Shown here one piece after another: positions 34,057-42,863 of a stretch of DNA of 64,000 bases; the first letter of the stretch is position 1, and each line of letters begins with the position of its first letter. Both the position numbers and the translations under genes were made by a program. The notes beneath the pieces were generated by a model, which made no database searches, had not been told where the DNA came from, and saw only the letters and a list, made by a program, of their open reading frames with translations. The DNA is from an uncultured Clostridia bacterium (GTDB lineage Bacteria > Bacillota > Clostridia > Oscillospirales > Acutalibacteraceae). The stretch is from assembly GCA_937898625.1 (NCBI GenBank), contig CALEJF010000042.1, forward strand, positions 29,627-93,626. The letters are read 5' to 3'.

Positions 34057-35274
34057 TTATACATTATAGTATTTTGCCATTTTCTTTTTCTTTAAAATAT
34101 GTGCAATTATAATTACCACAACAACTGCTATCACAGAGAAGAAGCCAATATACAATCCACCTGCATCATTTTCACCTTTAACTTTCATCCAAAGGTTATT
34201 CATATACTGTAAGGTGTCAATTGGAAGATTATGGAACGCCTGTGTATTCTGTAAATTTTCAGGATAAACCGCTTCACTATCTGCAAGGGAATATTCCTCA
34301 TTTTCGAGAACTGCTTTGTTAGGTGTTGCATAATAAATATACTCTGCATTGGCAAGGGCTATTTCAGGCTCCATCATAAAATTGATAAAAGCCTCTGCAC
34401 CCTTTTTGTTCTGTGAGCCCTTTGGAACACACATTGCGTCATAGAATGTGTTTACACCTTCTTCGGGGAAAACAAATCCTAAATCGGGGTTATTTTCAAC
34501 CATCAGCTCATAGTCGCCCGCATAGTATGTGGCAAAAGCATATTCGCCACTTTCCATCTTAATAAAGACCTCGTCCATCACATATTCAGGCTTGACAGTT
34601 TGTCTTTGCTCTAAAAGATAATCTGCCGCAGCATCCCAATCAGCCATATTGGTAGTGTTGATGCTTTGACCGAGAGCGAATTGTGCAACTGCAAAAGCAT
34701 CTCTTGGATTATTAAACATAAGGACTTTGCCTTTGTATTGTTCATCCCAAAGCACCTTCCAGCTTGTTGGTTCTTCCTTAACAAGATTCTTATTATAAAT
34801 GAGTATCGTTGTTCCTACATTGTAAATTACTGCATAATCACTTATGCCGTTTTCAATAAGATAACCGTATTTTTCACTGTCAAAATACTTTGAATAGTTT
34901 GGTATATTGCTATAGTCAAGAGGTAAAAGCATTTCCTCGGACATCAGTCTTTCAACCATATAGTCAGAAGGAATGATAATATCGTAACTTACACCACCAC
35001 CAGAAAGTTTTGAGTACATATTTTCATTAGACTCAAATGTGGTATAGTTAACATCGCATCCCGTAAGTTTTTCAAACTGAGTTATAACATCAATTTCCTC
35101 GTCGTCAATGTATTCACCCCAGTTATAAACATTGAGAGTTGTACCCTGAAGACCAAGGTTATTGTAATATTCCTTTACTTCATTTGAAAATAGTTCTTCG
35201 TCAGCGGAAGTAGGAATAACAAAAGCCGATAAAACAACTATAACCATAATTAAAAGGGAAATAATCTTTTTCAT
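34057..35274 (-). CDS. potD: Spermidine/putrescine-binding protein with C-terminal membrane anchor
   Basis: A 405-aa solute-binding protein. After a signal peptide (KKIISLLIMVIVVLSAFVIPTSA) come the PotD-type blocks: LNVYNWGEYIDDEEI, the SYDIIIPSDYMVERL segment and a DEVFIKMESGEYAFATYYAGDY region. There is no lipobox. Instead the last 30 residues form a hydrophobic helix followed by KKKKMAKYY, so it would be held in the membrane by its C-terminus. It is last in potABCD and overlaps potC by one base. Confidence 0.92.
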   Translation of the reverse strand: MKKIISLLIMVIVVLSAFVIPTSADEELFSNEVKEYYNNLGLQGTTLNVYNWGEYIDDEEIDVITQFEKLTGCDVNYTTFESNENMYSKLSGGGVSYDIIIPSDYMVERLMSEEMLLPLDYSNIPNYSKYFDSEKYGYLIENGISDYAVIYNVGTTILIYNKNLVKEEPTSWKVLWDEQYKGKVLMFNNPRDAFAVAQFALGQSINTTNMADWDAAADYLLEQRQTVKPEYVMDEVFIKMESGEYAFATYYAGDYELMVENNPDLGFVFPEEGVNTFYDAMCVPKGSQNKKGAEAFINFMMEPEIALANAEYIYYATPNKAVLENEEYSLADSEAVYPENLQNTQAFHNLPIDTLQYMNNLWMKVKGENDAGGLYIGFFSVIAVVVVIIIAHILKKKKMAKYYNV

Positions 35275-36098
35275 TACTTATCCCCCTTTTTTGCTCGTTG
35301 CTTTTTATCAGAGCGGGACTGTGCTACATTCATAAGTATGAGCAGAATAAACATTGCCCCGAAAATAAGTGTTGAAAGAGCATACATATCGGGTTTTACT
35401 CTCTTTTTTGTCATTGAAAAAATATGAATTGGCAAAGTCTGAAAATCAGGTCCGTTTGTAAAGTAACTGATTATGAAATCATCAAGGGACAAAGTGAATG
35501 CCATAATTGCGCCCGAGATTATTCCGGGAAGAATTGCAGGAAAAACCACCTTAAAAAATGCCTGTATAGGTGGACAGCCCAAATCCTGTGCCGCCTCATA
35601 AATTCTGTTATCGGACTGACGAAGTTTTGGCAATACAGAAAGAATTACATAGGGCAACTGGAATGTTACATGGGCAATAAGAATTGTCCAAAAACCAAGT
35701 ACATCGCGTTTGTTGAATATTGCACCTGCGAAAACGAACAAGAGCATCATTGAAATACCTGTAACGATTTCGGGATTCATCATTGGAATATTGGTAACTG
35801 TCATTACAGAAGACTTTATATGCTTATTTCTCATTGAGTTAATACCAACAGCAGCAAGAGTACCAAGTACAGTTGCAATTGTGGCAGAAATAACGGCAAG
35901 TATAACGGTGTTTTTGAGAGCATCCATTGTAACCTTATCGTGGAAAAGTTTTTCATACCATTGAAGCGAAAAACCTTCAAAAATATATGTGCTTTCAGTT
36001 CCGTTAAATGAGAACACCATCATAACAACCATCGGTGCATAAAGGAAGATGAAAACAAGTGCTAAATAGAATTTAGATAATGGAGATGTTTTTGTCAT
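35274..36098 (-). CDS. potC: Spermidine/putrescine ABC transporter permease
   Basis: A 274-aa permease with six predicted membrane helices. The EAA loop that docks the ATPase is YEAAQDLGCPPIQAFFKVVFP, and the FTLSLDDFIISYF segment is typical of PotC. It overlaps potB by an ATGA and potD by one base, so the operon is tightly coupled. GGAGGTG precedes its start. Confidence 0.94.
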   Translation of the reverse strand: MTKTSPLSKFYLALVFIFLYAPMVVMMVFSFNGTESTYIFEGFSLQWYEKLFHDKVTMDALKNTVILAVISATIATVLGTLAAVGINSMRNKHIKSSVMTVTNIPMMNPEIVTGISMMLLFVFAGAIFNKRDVLGFWTILIAHVTFQLPYVILSVLPKLRQSDNRIYEAAQDLGCPPIQAFFKVVFPAILPGIISGAIMAFTLSLDDFIISYFTNGPDFQTLPIHIFSMTKKRVKPDMYALSTLIFGAMFILLILMNVAQSRSDKKQRAKKGDK

Positions 36099-36922
36099 AT
36101 AAGCACACCTCCGTCATCATCACTGTCGGTGAAATAATTAAGTACACCAAGACAGATTAAAATCATAACCATAAGCACAAGTGAAAGGGAGGCCCCAAGG
36201 TTATAGTTATATGCAGTCTGGAACTGGCCTTCAATAACATCACCAATAAGAGTAATCTGTCCGCCACCCAATTTCTGTGTGATATAAAATGTACTTACGC
36301 AAGGCACAAACACCATAGTCACACCACTTGCGATGCCCGGCACTGAAAGTGGGAAAATAACCTTACGAAGGCAATAGAACTTATTGCATCCCAAATCCTG
36401 TGCAGCTTCAACAAGTGAATTGTCCATCTTTGAAAGTGCTGTATAGAGTGGCAAAATCATATAGGGCAGGAAATTATACACCATACCCAAGATAACTGCA
36501 CCACCGGTATTGAGCATTTTCAAAGGTTCAATGCCAAAAACTCCCAATAAACTGTTGATTACACCGGACTCGCCTAAAATGGTAATCCAAGAATAAGTAC
36601 GGATGAGGAAACTCATCCACATAGGAAGCATTACGAGCATTGTTGCAACACGCTGAAAAGAAGCCTTAGTCTGTGCTAATGCATAGGCAAAAGGGTATGC
36701 AATAATAAGACAAATTACAGTTGCAACTGCACCATAACTGATTGAAAGGATGAATGTTGTTGTATAATCCCCAATCTGCGTAATGTTGTCAAATGTAAAA
36801 TTGCCGTCTGCATCAGTAAAGGCATAATAGCCAACCATTATGAGCGGTGCTACTATAAATAACACCGACCAGAGCATATAAGGTGCATTAATCACCTTTT
36901 GAAGGAATGAGGACTTTTTCAT
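36095..36922 (-). CDS. potB: Spermidine/putrescine ABC transporter permease
   Basis: A 275-aa permease, the partner of PotC. Six helices, with the EAA loop VEAAQDLGCNKFYCLRKVIFP docking the ATPase. The MLPMWMSFLIRTYSW segment is highly characteristic of PotB. It overlaps potA (ATGA) and potC (ATGA). GAGGAAG precedes the start. Confidence 0.94.
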   Translation of the reverse strand: MKKSSFLQKVINAPYMLWSVLFIVAPLIMVGYYAFTDADGNFTFDNITQIGDYTTTFILSISYGAVATVICLIIAYPFAYALAQTKASFQRVATMLVMLPMWMSFLIRTYSWITILGESGVINSLLGVFGIEPLKMLNTGGAVILGMVYNFLPYMILPLYTALSKMDNSLVEAAQDLGCNKFYCLRKVIFPLSVPGIASGVTMVFVPCVSTFYITQKLGGGQITLIGDVIEGQFQTAYNYNLGASLSLVLMVMILICLGVLNYFTDSDDDGGVLI

Positions 36923-38040
36923 TCTTCCTCACCAACCTGTGAAAGCTCATCAAATTCATCACTAAATGAACTGTAGTCACCATAGAGTCCTGAATACTGG
37001 GACTTTTTCATAATATGCATTTCATCAGGGTCAATTGAGATGCCGATAACATCTCCTACTTCACTTTTTTCTGTTGTTTGAATCATCCATTTAAAATTAT
37101 CAATGTCAACGATAATCTCATAATGAACACCTTTGAATGTAACAGATGTAACAGTACCTTTAAGCATTCCGTTTTCAGGTGCAACAACATCAATATCCTC
37201 GGGACGGATAACAACATCGACAGGCTCATTATGTTTAAAGCCTTTGTCAACGCACTGGAATTTAATACCGTTAAATTCAACAGTAAAATCCTCTTTCATA
37301 ACACCGTCAAGAATATTACTTTCGCCGATAAAGTCAGCAACGAAAGCGTTTTTTGGCTCGTTATAAATATCAAGTGGTGTGCCGATTTGCTGAATAACGC
37401 CACCATTCATAACAACGACTGTATCGGACATTGAAAGTGCTTCTTCCTGGTCATGAGTAACATAAATGAATGTGATACCCAATTTCTGTTGAATATTTTT
37501 AAGTTCAATCTGCATATCCTTGCGAAGTTTAAGGTCCAAAGCACCCAAAGGCTCGTCAAGAAGCACAACTCGAGGGTTCACTGCCAAGGCACGAGCAATC
37601 GCTACACGCTGTTGCTGTCCACCAGAAAGTGAATCAATTTTTCTTGGTCCGAAACCTTTTAAATTTACAAGAGTAAGCATTTCACTTACCTTTTCTTTAA
37701 TATCCTTTTCCTTCCACTTTTTAAGGCGGAGACCAAATGCAATATTTTCATATACATTTAAGTGTGGAAAAAGTGCATAACGCTGAAAAATGGTGTTAAC
37801 CTGACGCTTGTATGCAGGAACACCATTGATATTTTTTCCTTCAAAAATAACATCGCCACTATCCTGCTGTAAAAATCCCGCAATAATACGAAGGGTTGTA
37901 GTTTTACCACAGCCCGAAGGACCAAGCAAGGTGATAAACTCACCGTCACGGATATAAAGGTTAATGTTATCAAGAATCTTATGGTCGTCAAAGCTGACGC
38001 TAATATTTTTGAGGTCGATAATAACTGGATTGTTTTTCAA
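36919..38040 (-). CDS. potA: Spermidine/putrescine ABC transporter ATPase
   Basis: A 373-aa importer ATPase: Walker A GPSGCGKTT (near residue 40), signature LSGGQQQRVAIARAL, Walker B VVLLDEPLGALD, switch THDQEEA, then a C-terminal TOBE-type regulatory domain. It opens the potABCD operon. The first codon appears to be TTG, ten bases after AAGGGG, with no ATG at suitable distance. A weak start like this is unusual for the lead gene. The usual cupin-HTH regulator gene often placed before potA is absent. Confidence 0.93.
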   Translation of the reverse strand: MKNNPVIIDLKNISVSFDDHKILDNINLYIRDGEFITLLGPSGCGKTTTLRIIAGFLQQDSGDVIFEGKNINGVPAYKRQVNTIFQRYALFPHLNVYENIAFGLRLKKWKEKDIKEKVSEMLTLVNLKGFGPRKIDSLSGGQQQRVAIARALAVNPRVVLLDEPLGALDLKLRKDMQIELKNIQQKLGITFIYVTHDQEEALSMSDTVVVMNGGVIQQIGTPLDIYNEPKNAFVADFIGESNILDGVMKEDFTVEFNGIKFQCVDKGFKHNEPVDVVIRPEDIDVVAPENGMLKGTVTSVTFKGVHYEIIVDIDNFKWMIQTTEKSEVGDVIGISIDPDEMHIMKKSQYSGLYGDYSSFSDEFDELSQVGEEE

Positions 38041-38075
38041 TTATGCAGCCCCTTTCCAACCGATAGATATAGTCA

Positions 38076-38097
38076 GAGCAGTCACCTTGGACTGCTC
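38076..38097 (-). promoter_or_regulatory. Hairpin in the potA leader
   Basis: GAGCAGTC (38076-38083) pairs perfectly with GACTGCTC (38090-38097) with a 6-nt loop, in the untranslated leader between the potA promoter and its TTG start. No T-run follows. Confidence 0.55.
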
Positions 38098-38114
38098 CTA
38101 TTTGGTATAGAATT

Positions 38115-38143
38115 AATATAATCTCAAATGAACAAAAAGTCAA
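38115..38143 (-). promoter_or_regulatory. Sigma-A promoter of potABCD
   Basis: Leftward: TTGACT (38138-38143), a 17-bp spacer and TATATT (38115-38120). Confidence 0.8.
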
Positions 38144-38172
38144 TAATTTTTACAAATTTCGACTTAAAATTT

Positions 38173-38943
38173 TTACTGTTTTTCTTTCACGATTTCACTT
38201 AATTTATCAGGGTGGCGAGTCGTAATGTTATCAGGTTCAAAACTGAGAAATTTATACATATTGTACTCATTATCCACAGTCCAGATTGACACTAAAAGTC
38301 CGTTTTCATGAAAAACCTCTACAAGTTCATTTGTAGCATTTTTATAGTTGAAATTTATTCCTATTGCACCTGCGTTTTTCACCTTATCAACAAGTGAGAG
38401 AATATAGTCACGGTCATCCGCTTTGCCGGCTTTAACATCCACATTAAGGTAGTATTTCACTTGCGGACTATCTTTTTTTACAAAATCAACAAACTCATCT
38501 TTTACCCCTGTATAGAAAATTCTATCCTCTACGCCGTGCTTTACTGCCAACGGATAAACCTTTTCCAAAGCATCGCAAGTTTTAATGTCAACATTTACTT
38601 TTATGTTATCAAAATGTGAAATATATTCAAATGCTTCATCAAGAGTTATCTCTCCACCCACAGGCTCGTCGTGAGCAAGCACAGGAATTCCATCATTTGT
38701 GAAGTACAAGTCGAACTCCACTACTGTTGCCCCGTTTTCAACACCCTTTTTAATTGATTCAAGAGAATTATCCTCTGTATCCATACAACCTGTATGAGCG
38801 GTTATGGTAAACCCTTTCGGTAAATTCACTTCTGCTTTCTTGTGCTCGTTAAGTTTCATTTCTCTCACTCCAAAGAAAATCCCTATACCTGAAATTGCTG
38901 TTGCAAGAATAACTGAAATTGCAATTTTTACTTTTTTATTCAT
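38173..38943 (-). CDS. Glycerophosphodiester phosphodiesterase family protein
   Basis: A 256-aa enzyme that cleaves glycerophosphodiesters to glycerol-3-phosphate and an alcohol. A membrane helix at residues 5-27 would tether it outside. The GDPD pattern follows: ITAHTGCMDTEDNSLESI, VVEFDLYFTNDGIPVLAHD, then INVDIKT-like and VSIWTVDNE segments. The usual first motif HRG reads HTG here, so the conserved Arg is missing. The metal-binding Glu, Asp and His residues remain. Weak GGGAAGTGA site before ATG 38943. Confidence 0.87.
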   Translation of the reverse strand: MNKKVKIAISVILATAISGIGIFFGVREMKLNEHKKAEVNLPKGFTITAHTGCMDTEDNSLESIKKGVENGATVVEFDLYFTNDGIPVLAHDEPVGGEITLDEAFEYISHFDNIKVNVDIKTCDALEKVYPLAVKHGVEDRIFYTGVKDEFVDFVKKDSPQVKYYLNVDVKAGKADDRDYILSLVDKVKNAGAIGINFNYKNATNELVEVFHENGLLVSIWTVDNEYNMYKFLSFEPDNITTRHPDKLSEIVKEKQ

Positions 38944-39000
38944 TTAATCACTTCCCTATTGTTTAACTTTATTTTAATATCATTCACATAATAAATCAAG

Positions 39001-39029
39001 TTGATTTTAGGTTCTGTTTGTGATAAAAT
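39001..39029 (+). promoter_or_regulatory. Sigma-A promoter of the cobalamin riboswitch
   Basis: TTGATT (39001-39006), a 17-bp spacer and TAAAAT (39024-39029). Confidence 0.75.
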
Positions 39030-39035
39030 TCACTT

Positions 39036-39205
39036 TGTAAAGGTTCGGTATCTCGGGGAATCAGGTGAAAAACCTGAACGAGCCCGTCGCCGTAAGCGGA
39101 AATAACGTTTTCACTTACTGCCGCAAAGTAAGACAAGCCATTGGATAAAAATCTGAGAAGGCGAAAACATTAGTGCACTGCAAGTCGGAATACCCGGTAC
39201 TGAAA
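39036..39205 (+). promoter_or_regulatory. Cobalamin (B12) riboswitch
   Basis: Most of the 338-bp gap before the DUF4430 gene (38944-39281) is a leader carrying the conserved cobalamin-riboswitch order. GGGGAATCAGGTG (39055-39067) comes first, then paired CCTGAACGAGCCCG and CGCCGTAAGCGG, a long variable stem, GCCATTGG (39137-39144) with GAAGGCG (39156-39162), and the B12-box-like end AGTGCACTG (39172-39180) and AGTCGGAATACCCG (39183-39196). Downstream genes encode a DUF4430 lipoprotein and an ECF component, which agrees with control by B12. Confidence 0.88.
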
Positions 39206-39281
39206 TTTTCTCTGTTGCGACAGCCAATATATTGAAAAGCCTTTGCAAGAAAATAAAATATCTCAAAAGGAGAGAAACAGT

Positions 39282-39716
39282 ATGAAAGAAATTTTTAAAA
39301 TCAATTTCCGTTCTGTTCTTTCATTGGTACTTGTTGCGGCCATGGTACTTATGTTTGCAGGATGCGGACAAAACCAGAATGAGGACCCGACTGAACCCCC
39401 AACAAATCAGCAAGAGGTTCAGGAAAAATCATTCGCATTTGAAGTTGTTGACCTTGACGGCACAAAAAAAGACTTCACCATAAAATATACCGATGAAAAG
39501 TCTGTTGGCGAAGCCCTTGTCAAAGAAGGACTTATCTCAGGTAGCGATGGACCTTATGGGCTTATGGTTGAAACAGTCAATGGACAAAGATACACTTACA
39601 ATGACGACAAGGTGTACTGGGCATTCTACATTGACGGCGAATATGCTATGACAGGTGTTGACTCAACACCTATTGAAGAGGGCAAAACCTACTGCTTCAA
39701 GGCTGAAAAAGCATAA
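39282..39716 (+). CDS. DUF4430 lipoprotein, probable B12-binding surface protein
   Basis: A 144-aa lipoprotein (lipobox FAGC, Cys28) with a Pro/Thr/Asn/Glu linker and one DUF4430 domain: SVGEALVKEGL, GLMVETVNG and the VYWAFYIDGEYAMTGVDSTPIEEGKTYCF block. DUF4430 is related to the C-terminal domain of animal transcobalamin and intrinsic factor. The B12 riboswitch upstream and the ECF S component downstream fit surface capture of cobalamin. Binding itself is inferred. ATG 39282 follows AGGAGAG. Its stop overlaps the next start by one base. Confidence 0.88.
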   Translation: MKEIFKINFRSVLSLVLVAAMVLMFAGCGQNQNEDPTEPPTNQQEVQEKSFAFEVVDLDGTKKDFTIKYTDEKSVGEALVKEGLISGSDGPYGLMVETVNGQRYTYNDDKVYWAFYIDGEYAMTGVDSTPIEEGKTYCFKAEKA

Positions 39717-40249
39717 TGAAAAGCAAAAAATATCAACAATTAGTTGACCTTATAGTTTTCGCTATGTTGGGCGTTATAATGTTCATTTCCAAGTATCTTA
39801 CGGATTTATTGCCCAATATCCATTTTCTTGGAATGCTTACTATGACATACACCATAGTTTATCGCAAAAAAGCGCTTATTCCCATTTATGTGTTTGTAAT
39901 GCTTATAGGTCTTTTTAACGGATTTGCGATGTGGTGGATTCCGTATTTATATATTTGGACACTCCTTTGGGGAATTACAATGCTTTTACCTAAAAAAATG
40001 AGTAAAAAAGTTGCCATCCCGATTTATACAGTGGTTTGTGCCTTACACGGACTTTGTTACGGCATACTTTATGCACCTGCACAGGCAATTATGTTTGGAT
40101 TGAACTTTAAAGGGATGCTTACTTGGATTGCCACAGGTTTTTACTTTGATGTTATCCACGGTATTGGCAATTTTGCTTTAGGATTTTTAATAGTCCCCCT
40201 TGCCGAAGCTTTGCAAAAATTCCACAAAACGGCGAAAAAAGAAAACTGA
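39716..40249 (+). CDS. ECF transporter S component, probably for cobalamin
   Basis: A 177-aa membrane protein with about six helices. The LVDLIVFAMLGVIMFISKYL start is the helix 1 region with small residues used for docking on the shared ECF module. The length and pattern (WWIPYLYIWTLLWG, ending in a basic tail) fit ECF substrate-binding proteins. It is translationally coupled to the DUF4430 lipoprotein and controlled by the same B12 riboswitch, so cobalamin or a precursor is the likely substrate, as for CbrT. The ECF ATPases are not in the window. Confidence 0.83.
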   Translation: MKSKKYQQLVDLIVFAMLGVIMFISKYLTDLLPNIHFLGMLTMTYTIVYRKKALIPIYVFVMLIGLFNGFAMWWIPYLYIWTLLWGITMLLPKKMSKKVAIPIYTVVCALHGLCYGILYAPAQAIMFGLNFKGMLTWIATGFYFDVIHGIGNFALGFLIVPLAEALQKFHKTAKKEN

Positions 40250-40262
40250 ATAACACAAAAAA

Positions 40263-40291
40263 CGGCTCCCCTTGGATAACAAGAGGAGCTG
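40263..40291. terminator. Hairpin between the ECF gene and uxaC
   Basis: CGGCTCC (40263-40269) and GGAGCTG (40285-40291) form an imperfect stem extended by CTT/AAG, between converging genes. A-run on the left side suits leftward termination of uxaC. Confidence 0.6.
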
Positions 40292-40340
40292 TAATCTTAT
40301 CAAATGATGTAATCGCAGGAACGAGCCCCGACTTGTATGT

Positions 40341-41741
40341 TTATATCCCAAAATATTTCTTTGCGTTGTTAAATGAAATATCTTCCACAACCTGTGAAAG
40401 GAATTCAGTATCGTTTGGATATTTACCTTCCTCCACCAAATCACCGATAATCTCGCAGAGGATTCTTCTGAAATACTCGTGACGAGGATATGAAAGGAAA
40501 CTACGGGAATCAGTAACCATACCGACGAATTTACCGAGTACGCCAAGATTTGCAAGAGTCTTCATCTGTTCTCTCATACCGTCGTAGTTATCGTTAAACC
40601 ACCAAGCAGAGCCAAACTGAATTTTTGACTGTGCCTCGCTACTCTGGAAATTACCGAGCATTGTACCTAGAACATAATTGTCTTTTGGATTAAGTGTAAA
40701 GAGAATTGTTTTTGGCAACTTACCCTTAACATCAAGTGAGTCAAGGTATCGGGAAAGTCCATAAGCCAACTGATGGTCGTGAACTGAATCAAAACCTGTG
40801 TCAGCACCGATTGACTTGAACATTCTTGCATTGTTGTTTCTCATAGCACCGAAATGGAGTTCCATAGCCCAACCGAGTTCAGCATATTTTTCACCGAAGA
40901 ACTGTAAAAGTGCAGTTCTGTACTGGTCGAGTTCTCTCTTTGTGAAATCTCCGCCTGCAAGTGCTTTTGTGAAGATTGCTTCTAACTCATCTTCTGTTGC
41001 AAGTTCAAAGGGACAATATTCAAGTGCGTGGTCGGATGCACGGCATCCCATTTCATTAAAGAAAGCAATTCTTTTCTCAAGTGCTACAAGCAAATCAGCA
41101 AATGACTTAATTTCCATTTCCGCTGATTTTTCCATGGCAACAATCCACTCTTTAAAAGCAGGAGTGTCAATAAGGAATGATTTATCAGGACGGAATGCAG
41201 GAATAACCTTGCATTTAAAAGTTTTATCCTCTGCCAATAATTTGTGATATTCAAGTGTATCTGCTGCGTCGTCAGTTGTGCATACACAAGCAACATTTGA
41301 CTTTTCGATAAGTGAACGAGGTGTAAATCCACCTGCTTTAATCTGCTGGTTACATTTTTCCCAAATCATATCGGCAGTTTTCGGACTTAATGGCTCGTAA
41401 ATACCAAAATATCTCTGCAACTCAAGATGTGTCCAATGGTAAAGTGGATTGCCAATGCAATACGGCAAAGCCTCTGCCCATTTCATAAACTTTTCGTAGT
41501 CAGTTGCGTCACCCGTAATATATTTTTCATCCACACCGCAACCGCGCATAGCACGCCACTTGTAGTGGTCACCACCGAGCCAGATTTTTGTGATATTCTC
41601 AAAAGGCTTGTCCTCATAAATCTCTTTTGGTGAAAGATGACAATGCCAGTCAAAAATTGGTGTGTCCTTGCCACCCTTTTCAAAAACAACCTTTGCAGTT
41701 TCGGTTGAAAGTAAAAAGTCCTTATCCATAAATGTTTTCAT
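40341..41741 (-). CDS. uxaC: Glucuronate isomerase
   Basis: A 466-aa enzyme that converts glucuronate to fructuronate (and galacturonate to tagaturonate) in uronate breakdown. Family blocks are IFDWHCHLSPKEIYE with metal-binding His residues (near residue 30), WLGGDHYKWRAMRGCG, CTTDDAADTLEYH, ELHFGAMRNNN and MVTDSRSFLSYPRHEYFRR. The length is as expected. It stands alone. No uxuA, uxuB or kdg genes are in the window. AAAGGTGA precedes the start. A link to the GH2 gene at 50-52 kb (possible glucuronide use) is only suggestive. Confidence 0.95.
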   Translation of the reverse strand: MKTFMDKDFLLSTETAKVVFEKGGKDTPIFDWHCHLSPKEIYEDKPFENITKIWLGGDHYKWRAMRGCGVDEKYITGDATDYEKFMKWAEALPYCIGNPLYHWTHLELQRYFGIYEPLSPKTADMIWEKCNQQIKAGGFTPRSLIEKSNVACVCTTDDAADTLEYHKLLAEDKTFKCKVIPAFRPDKSFLIDTPAFKEWIVAMEKSAEMEIKSFADLLVALEKRIAFFNEMGCRASDHALEYCPFELATEDELEAIFTKALAGGDFTKRELDQYRTALLQFFGEKYAELGWAMELHFGAMRNNNARMFKSIGADTGFDSVHDHQLAYGLSRYLDSLDVKGKLPKTILFTLNPKDNYVLGTMLGNFQSSEAQSKIQFGSAWWFNDNYDGMREQMKTLANLGVLGKFVGMVTDSRSFLSYPRHEYFRRILCEIIGDLVEEGKYPNDTEFLSQVVEDISFNNAKKYFGI

Positions 41742-41810
41742 AAAATCACCTTTAATTTTAAGATTATATTTATTGTATCATATCGGAATAAAAAATAACA
41801 GTATTTTTTA

Positions 41811-41839
41811 TTGTTTTAATTGTCTTATTATGATAAAAT
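41811..41839 (+). promoter_or_regulatory. Promoter of dusB
   Basis: TTGTTT (41811-41816), a 17-bp spacer and TAAAAT (41834-41839). Confidence 0.55.
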
Positions 41840-41868
41840 GTTGTCAATAAATTTTTCGAGGTAGTATT

Positions 41869-42834
41869 TTGAAAATTGGTAATGTTGAAATAAACGGAAA
41901 AGTAGTTTTAGCACCTATGGCAGGTGTTGCGGACCGAGCATTCCGTGAATTGTGTGTGAATTATGGCGCTGCTTATGTTGTAAGCGAAATGATAAGTTCT
42001 AAAGGCGTTTCTATGGGTGACAGAAAATCAAAGGATTTAATGTTTTTATCCGATGAAGAACGCCCTGCTGCTGTGCAGATTTTTGGCTGTGACCCTAAAA
42101 TTATGGCAGAGAGCATTGAATCTGTTATGCAGGTAAAACCACAGATTATTGATATAAATATGGGTTGTCCTGCACCAAAAATTGCAGGTAACGGTGGCGG
42201 TGCAAGTCTTGCAAAAAATCCACAACTTGCAGAAGAAATTGTAAGGGAAGTTGTTAAGGTTTCACCTGTACCCGTAACAGTAAAAATCCGTGCAGGATGG
42301 GACGAAAACACAATAAATGCCGTTGAAATGGCACAAAGAGCAGAGAATGCCGGTGCATCTGCCATAACAATTCACGGTCGCACAAGAAAACAGATGTATT
42401 CACCACCAGTCGACATAAATATAATTGCAGAGGTTAAAAAGGCTGTTTCTATTCCCGTTATTGGTAATGGTGACATTGTTGACGGACTTTCCGCTGCAAG
42501 TATGCTTGAAGAAACAAACTGTGACCTCATTATGGTTGGTCGTGGTGCTTTGGGTTGTCCTTGGGTATTTTCACAAATCAATGCTTATCTTGAATATGAA
42601 AGAATAATCCCCCATCCACCTGTTAGTGAGAGAATGAGGGTTATGATTAAACATATTGAGAGAATCTGCCGGTATAAAGGTGACTTTATAGGAATGCGAG
42701 AAGCACGAAAACACGCAGGCTGGTACACAAAAGGACTTCACGGTGCAGCAAAGTATCGTCAGGAATTAGGCACTATTGAGACTATGGAGCAATTACAGGA
42801 AATCGCATACAAAATATGTATTGAAAATCAATAA
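41869..42834 (+). CDS. dusB: tRNA-dihydrouridine synthase (DusB-like)
   Basis: A 321-aa flavoenzyme that reduces uridines in tRNA. VLAPMAGVADRAFRELC (near residue 15) starts the FMN barrel, DINMGCPAPKIAGNGGGASL holds the catalytic Cys, VTVKIRAGWD and ITIHGRTRKQMYSPP are substrate loops, and GRGALGCPWVF closes the FMN site. The first codon is TTG 41869, seven bases after GAGGT, with no better ATG near. It is flanked by its own promoter and a bidirectional terminator. Confidence 0.93.
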   Translation: MKIGNVEINGKVVLAPMAGVADRAFRELCVNYGAAYVVSEMISSKGVSMGDRKSKDLMFLSDEERPAAVQIFGCDPKIMAESIESVMQVKPQIIDINMGCPAPKIAGNGGGASLAKNPQLAEEIVREVVKVSPVPVTVKIRAGWDENTINAVEMAQRAENAGASAITIHGRTRKQMYSPPVDINIIAEVKKAVSIPVIGNGDIVDGLSAASMLEETNCDLIMVGRGALGCPWVFSQINAYLEYERIIPHPPVSERMRVMIKHIERICRYKGDFIGMREARKHAGWYTKGLHGAAKYRQELGTIETMEQLQEIAYKICIENQ

Positions 42835-42858
42835 AAGGTGGGTCTTATACCCACCTTT
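42834..42858. terminator. Bidirectional terminator after dusB
   Basis: AAAGGTGGGT (42834-42843), loop CTTAT, ACCCACCTTT (42849-42858), then ATTTTTTAG. Confidence 0.93.
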
Positions 42859-42863
42859 ATTTT

